Part shown: piece after piece, positions 23,350-36,008 of the stretch
How the letters are laid out: every line of letters begins with the position of its first letter
How positions within the stretch are numbered: position 1 is the stretch's first letter
Origin: Cudoniella acicularis
Lineage: Eukaryota > Ascomycota > Leotiomycetes > Helotiales > Helotiaceae
Length of the DNA stretch: 64,000 nucleotides
NCBI GenBank assembly: GCA_013054445.1
Contig: JAAMPI010000111.1
Location: 1-64,000, forward strand
Reading direction: 5' to 3'
The notes under the pieces: generated by a model
Databases searched by the model: none
What the model saw: the letters and a program-made list of their open reading frames with translations, nothing else
What the model was told of the DNA's origin: nothing
Program-made: the position numbers and the translations under genes

Positions 23350-24391
23350 GTTGATGACTTTGACCGAGGGCCTCAGGTTTTGGAATATGGTGGCAAGGTC
23401 GAGCTGTGCAGGTGTTGAGTTGATGTCACAAAGCACGGAACCTCTTGGCGCAGCGTGTTGTGGACACAAGGTACTTTTCAGGATATGGAAGAAAGGAAGA
23501 CTTTAGAAATAACCTTGATACGCGCTGGGGACCTGATTTTGTTCTGCGATTTTGAAGTGGAGGAGTTTTGAGTACCCAGGCTGACGTGGATTTACTGAGA
23601 TGTGCGAGTTCGGTCAAGTGCTGTGGGATTCAGGGGGTGTGCGGGGAAGGGTTGCTTGCTCGCTTAATTCAGGGGTACGGGCGCCTGGCAATGATGGCCA
23701 ACTCCTGCACTGTAAACTACTTTGATAATTGAGCAATGTGGACAATAATTTTCGGAGCTGAGAAACCTCAAGTCCGAATCTTATTCTCGTTCGGTAAAAG
23801 TTCGGTGGAGACCATCGGCAGTTGACATCAGGCAACGGCATTGGTTTCCGGGTATCAGCTCGGCCCGGCATATCTTAATATCGGTGTTCGGCAAAGGTTA
23901 TCAGTTCGGACAACCATACTTTTTGAGTTTACAGAGTGCCGGAGAAGATATGAGCCTCACCGCAACAGCGTTTTATGACTGATAACAAGAAGCATTGTCA
24001 AGCATCGTTGAATCTCTATCTAGGCTCCACTTTTTTGCTTGTTGTGTTCGGCATTCGCGGGCACGATAGGAGAAACGTTCCGCTGCTAACGTTAAAGTGC
24101 TTATCCGGGACGTGACAAAACATATTGACATTCAAGTCGAAGAGCAAGGAAACATTCTTAGTTTTAGAAAAACGAGGTATACCGGAGACGACACGAGCGG
24201 GAATCTTAGGACTTCAACTTGAAGGAATTCACATTTTTCTGATTCTCGTGGAAAATGATGTTTTTCATATATTTTTGTAATTTAGATTAGAGCATGAAAA
24301 CCATATATTTCGTAATTCCAATCGGGTTGTTTTTTAATATAATAACACAATTCAGACCACCGTTCATGTAGTTATAGTCATCAATATTCAA
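23350..24391. other. Intergenic, no gene seen
   Basis: About 1 kb between the dehalogenase promoter side and the 3' end of the permease pseudogene. Frames at 23426-23871 are short and featureless. The last 150 nt are AT-rich. Confidence 0.45.
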
Positions 24392-26029
24392 TCATTCCCA
24401 CAAAATATTGAGCTTCTGAAGGCCTTTCTTCGGCTGCGGCTCCGGCTCCGGGTTATTCTTCCGCAATTCGATGAAACCCTGAATCGGCATTTCCTCTAAA
24501 CTGACAATCTTGGTATTCTTCCACCACTTGAACCCAAAATAGAACACCAAGATAAGCGGAATGTTCAAATACGATGAGATGAAGGTTTCGTCGCTCCATT
24601 CGCCGTGAATAAATGTGGTGTAACCTCCAGTAAAGGGTAAGAGGACGAATAAGACGAAAGACATCCAAGTTGTGTATAGCTGGAGAGGCGCAGCCCAAGG
24701 AAGCTCGGTTTTTGGATCAATTCCCAGCTTTTCACAGCCACAGTAGAACCGGAGATACACAAGGCAAATGGAAATCCAGCTGACCAAAGTAGAGATCGAG
24801 ACGATATCCTGGAGCCAGGTGAAGACTGTACTAGCATTGCTGGAAAGTGTCATGTATCCCAGGCACATGAAAACACCGTAGAGAGCGACAGCAACGTAGG
24901 TAATGCCAAATCGGTTGATGCGTTTGAAAATTACAGGAGCGTGACCGTTGACAGCCATTCAATACAGGACTCGGGAACCACCTAACATGTTATAATTTCC
25001 CGATGACCATGCCGAGGTCAAAATGACGGCGTTGATGATAGAAGGAACGACTTTAATTCCCGCAAGCATAGCTGCAATTACGAAGGGCGATTAGGCAGCG
25101 GTTCCAGTGGAGTGCAACAAGTTTGGATTGTTCGAAGGAACAACTAACCCGGCCATGAATATGCTTAAGGCATAGAAAAGGAAGATTCTGACAAATATGC
25201 GTTTTGTGGCGTGTGAAATTGCCCGCCTCGGGTTTTTCGTTTCTGCGGCTGCTACTGAGATGATTTAAATTCCTGAGTAAGCGTAAAGAGCACTATTGAA
25301 GGTGGTCCAGAAGCTAAGAAACCTTCCAAGTGAACCAGCTATTCCAAGGTACTACACAAAAGGCCTAGGGGTTTTCCAGTAACCGAAACCTATAGCTACT
25401 CCGTTTAGTGCTCCTCCGCAAGTGATAACGAGCGCTATAATGTTGATGCCGATGACTAAGCAAATCTTTAAGATTGAGAAACCAAACTCAAGTTCTCTAT
25501 ATACCCTTACAAAGAGCACCGTAGTAAGAAGCATCAAGCCACCAAAAATAGTGATCCAAAACTCTACCAGGACAACCGGTGTAACAATTTCCGCAGGAAT
25601 CGACATCAAGTAGGAATAAACCAAGTTCCATCCGTTGGCGAAAGATAAAGCTGGATCGAAGAAATGTTCCGCATAACGAACAATTTCACCATTGAGAGGG
25701 ACCAGAGCACCCGTCTCACCCACAGCCAAGACGACGCTCGAGACGGCCATTCTAATAATCCCATATCTCAGAAATGCCCCCGAAGGACCTGATCTGGCGA
25801 TAACTCGTCCAGAACCGAGAAAAAAACCTGTTCCAATCGTTCTAGCAAGCGCAATCATCTGAATGTGCCTTTGTTGCAAGCCTTGTTTGACGATCGTGAC
25901 TTCTTCGAAATTGTCCACACAATCCGTGATATTCCCGTCTTGTACTTCATGATCGCTTGGTTCGTTCTTTTTCTCCGATAATACTTTCTCGTCTGCATAG
26001 GCTGGAAGTGTTTCTACGAGGTTCGACAT
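24392..26029 (-). pseudogene. Amino-acid permease (YAT/AAP family), inactivated
   Basis: Twelve-helix plasma-membrane amino-acid permease remnant. From MSNLVETLPAYADEK (26029) the sequence reads VKQGLQQRHIQMIALARTIGTGFFLGSG, EIVTPVVLVEFW, FGGLMLLTTVLF, FGFSILKICLVIGINIIALVIT, WTTFNSALYAYSG, ISVAAAETKNPRR, YNMLGGSRVLY, VNGHAPVIFKRINRFGITY and ends LQKLNILWE. Four in-frame stops break it: after GYWKTPRPFV (TAG), after LYAYSGI (TAA), after LLHSTGTAA (TAA) and after SRVLY (TGA). The Arg and Leu replaced near the first helix (canonical IGTGLFLGSG) also look degraded. At least one stop (PFV TAG, expected Gln) fits C-to-T change; others need G-to-T. It sits head to head with the FAD oxidase pseudogene, suggesting a lost amine/amino-acid uptake and oxidation pair. 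Confidence 0.85.
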
Positions 26030-26068
26030 ATTTTGGATGAGTCGATCCCAGCTCTCAAATGGGTATCG

Positions 26069-26090
26069 AAGGAAGGAAGGAAGGAAGGAG
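26069..26090 (+). repeat. (GGAA)n microsatellite
   Basis: About five copies of ggaa lie just upstream of the dead permease start codon. Confidence 0.6.
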
Positions 26091-26779
26091 AATTTGGCAA
26101 CAAGAATGACTATTTGAGCTTTGGGAGACACAGGATAGCGGCACAAAATCCTTAAATATTTTCAAAGTTCAAGTCAAGTATCTTTCCACTAGGTACTTGG
26201 AGCTTGGCAGTCGGCCGTGGGGCTCTGCGTATCTCCTTACTCTACTAGAATATTTCCGACGGCAAGGCATGTTACAGGCACTTGCTCACCAACTGGAGTA
26301 TACCTATATAACCTATCTTTGGGTAGGAAGTGAGGGATGGATCTCAAGACTCGTCACACTTGTGGAATTCGAAATCACCGGCACCTGATAGGACAACTTC
26401 TGTATTTTAGGTAAGAGCTGGGGCCATGACTCGCCGTACACTTAAGCGAGCCCCTTAAAAAGAGACTCCCCTACTAAAAATATCACAAGTCACTATTGAC
26501 TTAATTTAAGAGCTTATGCATGTGTAAGTTCATAGCTTCATGATAACTTTCGAGAACGGGAGAAAAGATATTGAAGCGGGAGTTGACAACGGTAACAATT
26601 TTGAAATTTCATTGCCAGATCCTGGCTTGAGTTGCCCGTTGAGAGTGGCAACATCGAATTCAATCTCGAATCTACTCAGATATTCACCGCACTTTTGACC
26701 TCTTCATATGTAAAAAATTTTCCACTAACAAAACTCCTAGAATATCATTCCATCTCACGATCTTTTCATCACTCGCATC

Positions 26780-28280
26780 ATGGGCTTAGTCGAAGTTCTT
26801 TCAGAAACGGTGAAATATTTCCATCTCTCAAACGGAGCATCGATGTCGACGAAAACAGAAGCCTCGAAACTTTTGCTAATTCCCAATCTAGAGGAATGTT
26901 TTTCGCAGACAGAGCTTCGCGAACTGCATGATCATCGGCCTACAGAGCAACTTCCAGAACATAGCGACATACTCTTCATTAGCGCTGGATATTCTGGAGT
27001 CAGCACCGCGTACCACCTTACAAAAGAGCCATGCGCTGCTGGAAAATCTATCACAATTCTAGAGGCATGAGGAGCTTGCTCTGGTGAGACGGGAAGAAAT
27101 GGTGGCCATCTGAGACCAGATCTTTATGGTCATATTCCGACATATTTTGATCGAACGGGAGCGGAGAAAGCAGAATATGAGATTTCTCATGTTCAAGCCA
27201 TCAAGAAGGTCGTCGAGGACGAGAATATCAACTGTGATTTCACTCTCACGAAGACAATCGATGTTTGGTGCAACGAAGAAGCTGCGAAGAAGGCGAAGAA
27301 AGTTTACGATCAAATGAAGGCGCTGAATTTGAAATATATGGACGATATCATTTTTCACACCGGAAAAAATATGGAGGGGGTACAAAAAATTGCCTACTTA
27401 TATTGAATGATACTGATATTTTCGGATATGTGGAGTGAAAGGTGCATTGGCTTGCGCTTCATACACTGCAGGAACTATTTGGCCTTACAAATTCATCATG
27501 CATCTTGTGCAGTCATTTGTCTCCACGGGGTCAGTGAACTTCCAGACACACACACCAGTCACTTCGATCGGCGCAGATCCCAACCGGGGCTATATTGTCG
27601 AGACGCCACGAGGAATAACTCATGCCACTCAGGTCGTTCACGCCAATAATGCATACGTATCAGCTCTACTACCAGAGTACAAACAAAACATTGTGCCCTG
27701 CAAAGGAATATGCTGCCGGATAACCGCTCCAGAAGGTACCACAGTGCCCTTGCTGAACGATTCCTACATCAACCGAACGAAAGACAACACCATGTCGTAT
27801 TTAATTCCATGAGCAGATGGAAGCATTATTGTTGGCGGCGCCCTCGCAAAATTTAAATTGCATCGGAATCAGTGGTACGGCAACGTAGATGACAGCATCC
27901 TCATCGACGCAGCCAAGGAATATTACAACGACTACATGCAACGCACCTATCGAGGCTGGGAGAACACGGGAGCCAAGGTTGTCAATATCTGGATTGGTGT
28001 CATGGGATATTCATACGACTCGAATCCTCATGTTGGAGCTGTTCCTGGCAAACCTGGACAATTCATCACCGCTGGTTGGAATGGCCATGGTATGCCTGCT
28101 ATCTGGCTTTCGGGGAAAGCGTTGGCCAAGATGGTTTCTCAAGGAATTCCGTTTGAGAAAGCTGGGTTGCCAAGGCTTTTCAAGACTACACAGTTTAGAA
28201 TTGATAGGGCAAGAAATAGGAGGGGAGAAGATGGTGATATATTGGGCGAGAATCTAGTATTGCCTTATGTAGCGGAGTAA
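26780..28280 (+). pseudogene. FAD-dependent amino-acid/amine oxidase (DAO fold), inactivated
   Basis: D-amino-acid-oxidase-type flavoprotein. Start MGLVEVLSETVKYFH; the FAD-binding region is degraded (DILFISAGYSGVSTAYHL, expected GxGxxG). SGETGRNGGHLRPDLY, typical of these oxidases, follows. Downstream: FDRTGAEKAEYEISHVQAIK, GTIWPYKFIMHLVQS, FQTHTPVTSI, VVHANNAYVSALLPEY, SIIVGGALAKF, then the C-terminal GQFITAGWNGHGMPAIWLSGKA with FAD contacts. In-frame TGA codons stand after SITILEA (27068) and after TMSYLIP (about 27812); both fit CGA-to-TGA, where Arg is expected. The join around 27372-27425 lacks a clean acceptor. Divergent from the permease pseudogene. Confidence 0.82.
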
Positions 28281-29130
28281 GAACTTCATGGTTCGTTTTT
28301 CTGAGCTGTATGGAATATAGTTTCTTTGAGAATTCATTTTAAGTGTTAAAATTCTGGGTGGTGATACCCGCTGCCCCGTTACCTCGTAAAATTTTAATTT
28401 CATACCATCTAGGGAATATTTCTATGATTTGCTCTGGCAAGTTGGTACTGCAATAAAAGGAGCAAAAATGCCTTGTTATTTCAAGCCACTTAATTCTTTA
28501 ATAGAAATTTGACAATGTAAATACAAATTTGTCGGCTCACATAATAGAATGACGCGGTCGCAAACACTCCAAAATTATCATTGGAGCACTATCTAGAATC
28601 ATGAAAATGACAATAAATTATTTATTTACCACTGTTTCCTAGATCCCCAGTTTATAACAAAAGTATATTCCGCGGTTCTTTTAGTAATTTGAAGTGTGCT
28701 GGGTAAATGACCCCTTTCCCCCTCCGTCACAGAATCCCCAACCCCCAACGCCAATAGTTCACAAGTGCCACCTCAGAAACATCGTAATTTTTAGAATCAA
28801 TTGTGAAATGATCGCCATAAAGTTTTCATGGACTTGAATTAATCACAACAACTGAGATATTTAATTCTAAAAGTACTCATTTGGGATTTCATCCGGAACA
28901 GCCATTTTTTAAGCCGTCCCTTCTTCTTTTCAGTACCCGCGCAATATATAAATTATACGGAGTAGCATAAGGAGGGGCATCTCGGGTATTGATATCGTTT
29001 GAAGTAGCAATTAAGGTATTTGCCGGAATAACAATCATTGATCAAAAAGGAAACTCTAAATAAATTCTATTATGACATGTATATACAATGCACTAATAGC
29101 GACGTTCCCTCTAATCAAACTTTTAGAATC
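28281..29130. other. AT-rich noncoding spacer with dispersed repeat
   Basis: No gene. About 28838-29050 aligns with 19833-20050, sharing the ctgagata-tt core and the ttcatccgg block. Confidence 0.5.
28838..29050 (+). repeat. Dispersed repeat, copy 3
   Basis: Same block order as copy 2 over about 210 nt with heavy AT-biased divergence, as expected for an old mobile-element remnant subject to C-to-T mutation. Confidence 0.55.
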
Positions 29131-30629
29131 CTACAAACTAACTTCGCTAACATGACTTGAAGGTTTCGACTCCATCCCCTTAGAAAAATTATTCATCTCT
29201 ATCAACTCCGCCTCATCCTGATCCCTCTGATTTGCATACTTCACACTATAAGTCTGCGAATACGTAATGCCACTGACACTTCCTTGCAGAGATTTTCCAG
29301 GCTTGTTGACCGAAATGTTCCCCCCCATCTGACTATGGCTGTTTTTTAGGTAGTGTTTTGAATTGTTCGATGAGCCGAGGAATTTGGGGAAGGCGCGGAC
29401 GAGCAGAACTCGAAGATTGGGCATGCATACACAAATGATGCCAACGTTGATTTCGACTGTTGACCAGACACCGACGGGCAGGTCATCCCATGTTGGGTTT
29501 GTCGAGTTTGCGAAGTGAACAAGGGATTGGAGACGTACAATGCTGATTACTGTGACGCTTTATGTTTGTTAGTAAGGCTAAACTTGTGCTGAGAATGCCA
29601 AGAAAGACTTACAAAGTTCCCACAACAAACATCATTGCAACTCCGATCTTCTTCTTCCAATGCAGTTGAAGTCCCATCAATTGATGCATCGGAAGACTCA
29701 ACATCCAAGCGTCCAATACGATACTAATCGCCGCATTGGTCCATCCGAGAACGTTGACATTAAGACAAGTTCCTGTGTGTTCCCCGTCCCATTTCGTCCA
29801 GTAGTAGTCGATTGGCTTGCACTGGAATAACGAAAGAAAAACGAAGGTGATACCGTAGCAAATATCGAAAGCGACGGTACCCAAGATGAATCGTTTGATA
29901 CTTGGTGCCGGAAAAATTCGCAGGTAGAAGAAAAGTAGTGAGAGCTTCAGAAGCGCAACCTGAGCGAAGTAGAGCGCCTCCGAGGCGTAAAAGATGTGTA
30001 TAAATTGCGTTATTTGTTCGGGTGTAACGGTCCAAATATCTCTGCCCAGTCCGTTCGAAGTGAGGCCGTGGGGAACCAAAACGGAAGTTGGTATTCCGGC
30101 TGCTAGCGTGAGCATGACAAAAGTATCGTCGAGTCCCCAGGGTGAGTTGAGCGCAAATTTCGAATACAATCGTAGGAGAACGGCCACACCAGATATTACA
30201 CCAAGGGTTGTCGAGACCGTGTTATACATCTCGCTTTTGCTTCGAACTGGGACGCCGCACATGGTTTCCGTGACATTTTTCGTAACTAATAATATAATTT
30301 TAGTTTTTATCCAAATGGAGAGATTTTTAAGAAACAAACCTAAACTTTGCTTAATAGTGCAAGTTTCTGCAATACACAAGGTTGCATTTGCCTGCAGAGA
30401 TGCGTCCAGACAAATGCATGTTGTATTTGTCGCCGCGCAAGACGAGGTCGCGATTGCGGTCTCAAGACAAAGAAGCTAAATATTGTCGTCAGTCACTATA
30501 TTCTCAAAATGTAGATGTTGGTCTGGTGCGTACTCCGCAAGTAGGTAATTTAGCAAGTAATGAACTTTGGGCGAAAGTCCTTGACACACAATGCAGGAGT
30601 ACAAGCAGAAGTCCTGTGATTGCCTTCAT
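29131..30629 (-). CDS. Pth11-like GPCR with N-terminal CFEM domain
   Basis: Surface receptor class used by filamentous ascomycetes. Start MKAITGLLLVLLHCVSRTFAQ (30629) is a signal peptide. The CFEM domain follows, with eight Cys in family spacing: LPTCG, then after an intron LLCLE, SSCAATNTTCICLD, TLCIAETC, and after another intron ETMCGVP. Seven hydrophobic segments come next: YNTVSTTLGVISGVAVLLRL, LDDTFVMLTLAAGIP, ALYFAQVALLKLSLLFFYLRIF, FDICYGITFVFLSLFQC, WTNAAISIVLDAWMLSLP, KIGVAMMFVVGTF and VEINVGIICVCMP, with LRVLLV at the last helix end. A Ser-rich cytoplasmic tail ends SSHVSEVSL. The final intron joins GT(F) to VTVISIVRLQS through an AAAG acceptor. All motifs are intact. Ligand unknown. 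Confidence 0.85.
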
Positions 30630-30800
30630 GATTGCCTCTCCAAAAATCACAATGGGCGGTCTTCGAGAGCGGAGCGCTTATATGGCAAAAGAAGGTTTCG
30701 ATTGCGTGCAGCTTAGTAGTTGGGTGAAGAGGGAATCCTGGACATGATAAGCCTTCCCCACATTCTTTGCGTAATAGTAAGGGCGGGGTGTCTTGTCTCA

Positions 30801-31919
30801 TCAAAGCGCTATGCCAACTTTCGAATAGATCCAAAATGATGGCTTACAGCACGGACAGAGACAATTTGTTTCCGGCACTTGTGGCAACATTCCAAAATTT
30901 GGCTTTACAAACGGCCAAAAGTCCAGGTTTCTAATCTTCTCCAGGTCAAGATTTTGATCGGACTTCCCAAAAGAGCGATTCTTGAAAGACAGAGAAGACG
31001 CGCAGTGATGATAACTCACAAAACTAGTGTTTCGCTCGGCTTGATTGGTCATGCGAAGAGAGCGCACGGCCAGGGGATGACTCGGCAGATCGGTAGCCAC
31101 CTCCTGACTGGGTATAAACAGTCCATCCCTACCTGCGGCACCGGAAAAAGTATGAAATTGGTCACCGTGTTTGAGATCCGTCAAATAGAATCGGAAACCT
31201 TCCTTTATCTGGCTAGGGTACCGTTGTTGGGTCCCGAGTAGTTGGAAGAGGTCCGAGGCCGATTTTCGATGGAAGAATCTGCCAGAGTTCCAGAACGGCA
31301 GTGCGAGAGTTTTGCTCTGGCCGTGGGCTTTTGAGTTCAAGAAAGATCATCAAAGTTTATGAGAGATCTTTAGAGTTTGAAATGTTCCTTCTTGGTTTCG
31401 TGGCTACCCAGGTGACGATATTTGAATATCAGCTTTAAAGTTAAAACGAATCGCTCTTGAGGATTTCAAATTGAATGGGCGAGTCGACATCTCGCCTTCA
31501 TAATTTCCTGTTTTGACCTGCCGTGCCGTTTGCGACTCTAAAGAGCCGTTTCCTGTGGCGACACAGGGGAGGTCTTGGGGATAGGTTAGGTCCGGCATAC
31601 TGCCGACAGCGGGGTTCCGACAAGTTTTGATGAACTGAGCCATCTCGCAATCGCGCTCGTTTCGGAACGGCATCGTAGCACGGCATTTGGTAGTTGAGAC
31701 CCCCGAAAGGAAAAGAGTCTGCGACTTCCCAAGCCTTAGCTGTTTTATTGTAAAGATACCACACAAACTCAAACCAGTCAACTTTACAGGCCTGCTTGGC
31801 ACTAACGACAAAGACTTATCCTTCTGTCCGTGGATAATAGCCCATTTTTTGATGTTCCAGCTTAGTCTAGCTGACATGGAGTTGGCTTCTGGGGTACGCA
31901 TCTGAGACTTTTTCTCCAC
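30801..31919 (-). other. Possible degraded gene, unresolved
   Basis: Long frames lie on the minus strand (31919-31404, 31764-31498, 31340-30801). Protein-like text alternates between two of them: AKAWEVADSFPFGGLNYQMP in one, then AQFIKTCRNPAVGSMPDL in the other. This would fit a small gene broken by indels. No family, signal peptide or splice pattern is clear, so this may be chance. Confidence 0.25.
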
Positions 31920-33603
31920 AAGTTTTGATGATTTGGTTCAGGGGTAGCGAATCTAGAAATTCCCGATCTACCAGTCAGATCCTTTTTTCAGAACTTCGGG
32001 CACTACCGGGTACCGGGCCGGAGCAGCATACCTGCTTTCGGCCTAACCCACCTATGCTTCAGGTACGGCTCGTAAAGCTAGCGAAATACACGTGCTAAGA
32101 ATTTTCTTTTCTTCAAAAGTCACGGAATTAATTATAAATTATCGCTTCTTGAAAAGAATTCATTCCAGATGGAAGGAAGTGTGATTGTTTTCCGGCTATC
32201 CAAAACTTTTCAAGTGTTCCCAAAACCACAAAAGCAACCGAAGACGCATCACCCACCGGTATCTTCAATCCACCCCCAACTCCCAAGATGCGCGCGCCAT
32301 ACACAAGTCCACAACATAAAAGAAAATCCCAGGGGCTGTACCTGCATAGACACAGGAGAGCAACTACAACCGTCACAACTTACAATCTCCCACTTGTTCG
32401 AATCGACGGTAGCGGCCCCGGTTCCTCAACAAAGGGCTCCACCCATGACGCATAAGGACCGATTCTCTCTCACGGCTCCTCTTCGGGAAGGCTTTAACAT
32501 CCTAATAAGGATGTACCCGAGGACTTCTCCCCGAGAATGGAAGCTTACTCAGGTATTTATCATGTTCTTGGAACGAGTTTGGAAGGAAACGTGTAAGTTG
32601 GTAGGCGACGCGAAATCCACAAATAACCCGACACCACTGACTCCACTCCACCTCGCCGGCACTTAACAAGAAACGAGAGACGAAAACCCCAGCCAAGATA
32701 ACAGAACCGAAGCAGATGTGTATATCAGATGAACTATGAACCAGGAATTCCGAGACAGAAGGACAAAAGAAGGACCGCAAACAAAATCACCAACCCCTAT
32801 CTTTCCTTACGGATATATTTTGGTCATTCTTGGAAGTTGGAAAGCTCATGCCATGAGATGCCAAGAAAAAGGGTTCTTCTCTCGCGCGCCTAATCTCCGC
32901 GTTTGAGTGGGGAACGAAATATCACCTTCTAAGATATGAGGAAGTGCTTGGAAGGAAGGTGACGAGTTCTTCGAGTTCAATAACAGAAACGTGCAAAGAT
33001 GCAAGAATGCACGTGTTCATCGTTATGTTGTTGTTTTCAAGTGTTGGAAACGTGGAAGTTAGAAACCGGAAGCTCTAGAAGTTTGGTTTTTTAGCTGAGC
33101 AACATCAAACTCGATTGCACAGACCTGAAATTGACTTTTCTCACCTCCGCGTGGCCATTAGAGCATGCAGACCAACCAAATCCGACCAAGCACTGCAAAC
33201 AAGCAATGTCCAAAAAATTCGTCAAAGCATCCAGTTCGCCCGAGCATCCCGAAAAATCTCGCTCCGCCCCGCCCCCGCCCGATTCCCTTCCGACTCTATC
33301 GAAACTCAAATTTCTAAAAAACCCAATCCAAAAACAGATCCGTCAGATTTGCCCTCAAAGAATCTCATCTCACCTCAATCGTACCTCGGCATCGTGGGCC
33401 CTACCTATTCGGGCCCTCATGCAAAATTACCTTCCTTTCTCGAACATGTACTTTCATTCCAGTACGTATACAGTCAGTACAAATGTCATTCATTCCTCCT
33501 CCTGNTTTAGAGAAAGAAAAATGAGAAGATATGGCGCTACTCTTTCCCTTTCCTTCCTTCATTCCCTTCTTCACGCCCCATCCAGTCATTCCCTCTTGTC
33601 AAG
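31920..33603. other. Intergenic, no supported gene; contains one N
   Basis: 1.7 kb upstream of the BBE-type oxidase. The frame at 32169-32666 has no recognisable domain. Pyrimidine-rich sequence precedes the next start. An undetermined base stands at 33505. Confidence 0.45.
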
Positions 33604-35432
33604 ATGAAGTTCTCCACCTTCACCTTCACCGCCAGCGCTTTCATCAGTGCCACGACAGCAGCAGCAGTAACCTACAACAATAAAAGCTGCCATTGCTTCC
33701 CGGGCGACTCATGCTGGCCCTCAACTTCCACTTGGGCACAATTAAACAGCACCGTAGGCGGCCGTCTGATCGCTACTGTGCCTATTGGGACGCCTTGTCA
33801 TGAACCGAATTATGATGCTGAGGTGTGTGCGGCGCTGCAGGCTGATTGGACACTGGTTGAGACGCAGTAAATTCCCCTTTTCGAAAAACACCGAGAGGAG
33901 AAAGTGGCTAATAATGGTAGTTTAAACTCGCCTTCTTCGCTGATGGCTCCTATTTTCGCAAACGCATCTTGTGATCCATTTACCGACTCATCGACTCCTT
34001 GTCTCTTAGGTAATTATGTCAGATACGCGATCAATGTTACCAGTGTGGAGGATATCCAAGCTGGCATCAAGTTCGCGGAATGCAATAATGTCCGTTTCGT
34101 GATTAGGAATACGGGTCATGAGTTCGTCTTCCCCTCTCTCCCCCACAAAAAGTATTAAACTAACAACGGGACCCTGATAGTTTCCTCGGCCGTTCAACAG
34201 GTGCCGGTGCTCTCTCAATCTGGACTCACTATCTCAAAGACATCGAATTCAAAACCTGGGCCGACAGCTACTACCAAGGCTCAGCCGTCACCATTGGCGC
34301 CGGCATTGAAGGGTGGGAAATTCTCGAGGCAGCATCAGCAAAAGGCCTCGTTGTCGTCGGCGGCGAATGTCCTACCGTTGGCCTCGCAGGCGGCTATACG
34401 CAAGGAGGCGGGCATTCTGCTCTCTCGACGACTTTCGGCTTGGCTGCTGACCAGACGCTTCAGTTCGAAGTCGTGACTGCTGCTGGAGAATTGGTGACTG
34501 CGTCGAGGGCCCAAAATAGTGATTTATATTGGGCGCTGAGCGGTGGCGGCGGTGGGAATTACGGTGTTGTGGTGTCCATGACCGTCAAGACGTATCCGGA
34601 TGCCATGGTTAGCGGTGCCGGACTCGAGTTCGCCGCTGCGTATACGACGGCCGATTTGTTCTACGAAGCTGTGAGCAAGTTCCACGCTTTGCTTCCGGCT
34701 ATGGTTGATAATGGCACCATGGTGGTGTATTATTTCACCAATACGTTTTTCATCATTAACCCGATGACGGCGTATAACAAGACGAGCGCGGAGGTCGAGG
34801 CCATACTTGCTCCGTTCGTCACGGTGCTCGATGATCTGGCGATTCCATTCACGGTTTCGTATACCCAGTTCGATACGTATGAGGAGCATTATGCAACTTA
34901 TATGGGGCCGTTGCCATATGGAAATATTGGTGCTGAGGAGTACCAGTTTGGAAGCCGTCTTGTGCCAAGGACTGTCGTCCAGGAAAACAACGACGCTCTG
35001 CAAGTCGCCTACCGCAACCTCACTGCAAACGGTGTGATGCTGGTGGGCATTGGTACTGATGTGTCGGCTCCAGTCGAGTCAGGCGGCATTTCCAACGCCG
35101 TTCTGCCTTCATGGCGCAAGGCACTTGTCCACACATACCTGACGACAGCGTGGAACTTGACAGCGCCTTTCTCGGATATGGTGCGTAACGCTGACTTGAT
35201 GACTGATGAGTATGTGCCGCAACTTGCGGCTATGGTCAATGGCAGTGGCTCGTACATGAATGAGGCTGATTGGCAGGAGCCGAATTACAAAGAAACGTTC
35301 TTTGGCACGAACTATGCCAAGCTGCTGAGCATCAAGCAGAAATGGGATCCTAGCAACTTGTTCTATGCCACTGCGGGTGTGGGAAGCGACGCTTGGAATG
35401 TGACTAATAATGGACGAATGTGCAAGGCATGA
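33604..35432 (+). CDS. Secreted BBE-type FAD-linked oxidoreductase
   Basis: Extracellular flavoprotein of the vanillyl-alcohol-oxidase/berberine-bridge-enzyme class. Exons 33604-33866, 33921-34121 and 34181-35432 total 1716 nt, giving 571 aa. Signal peptide MKFSTFTFTASAFISATTAAA is followed by CHCFPGDSCWPSTSTW, the usual N-terminal cap of fungal members. The FAD pyrophosphate region NVRFVIRNTGHDFLGRSTGAG spans the second intron and supplies the covalent-flavin His (GHD). VVVGGECPTVGLAGGYTQGG and GGGGGNYGVVVS follow. The C-terminal BBE motif is YYGTNYAKLLSIKQKWDP-like (FFGTNYAKLL...WDPSNLFYA). Several Asn-glycosylation sites occur. All features are intact. The substrate could be an oligosaccharide, alcohol or secondary metabolite; no biosynthetic cluster is evident around it. 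Confidence 0.9.
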
Positions 35433-36008
35433 GGAGACAATGGAATGACGCAAATGAGTTCATGTACTGTATATATTATATCATGACTCACTCATAACTT
35501 ATAATAGTTAATATTAATGAAGCAGTAAAGATTTTTGTGTGAAACAACTTCATCTCAATTCATAACGGTGATTTTAGATGTTCTGGGCCTCGCCAACATT
35601 TTGGCTGTGAAGTCGGCCAAGATCCTTTTCTTCGAAAATGAAAGCGACATGGACTCGAGTGGAACTCCAGTTTCGTCTTAAGAAATGCGCATTGATTGAT
35701 GAAACAAATATTCTGCTCTACCCAACCTTCAACTCATTTCAAAAGTGAATTCGCCGAAATGAGTAAAGAAACTCAGCCGCTGAGAGCGATATGCAATTTA
35801 TCATGTGGAGGGTGCCTTGGTCCGTACCTACTTCAAGGCTATGATTACTCGAGAAACTTGACTGCCCTCCACTGGGAGTCATTTTTAAGAAAATTTTGTG
35901 CTTTGTCTTGAGAATAATGAACAGCATCATGAAGGAAAGTGGTCAGCTAGAGGCCGGATTTAAAACGCGGTTTGATGGTTTAACCATTGTGCTGGATTTT
36001 ACCTGCCA
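35433..36008. other. Convergent 3' intergenic region
   Basis: 576 nt between the stops of the oxidase and cdc123 genes. AT-rich at the 3' side of the oxidase (35465-35525). No gene seen. Confidence 0.4.

Noticed and set aside
31404..31919. Small secreted protein gene
   Set aside because: No signal peptide and the readable frame changes twice; kept only as an unresolved feature.
32169..32666. 165-aa plus-strand frame
   Set aside because: Pro/Thr-rich text without domain, signal or splice context; likely chance.
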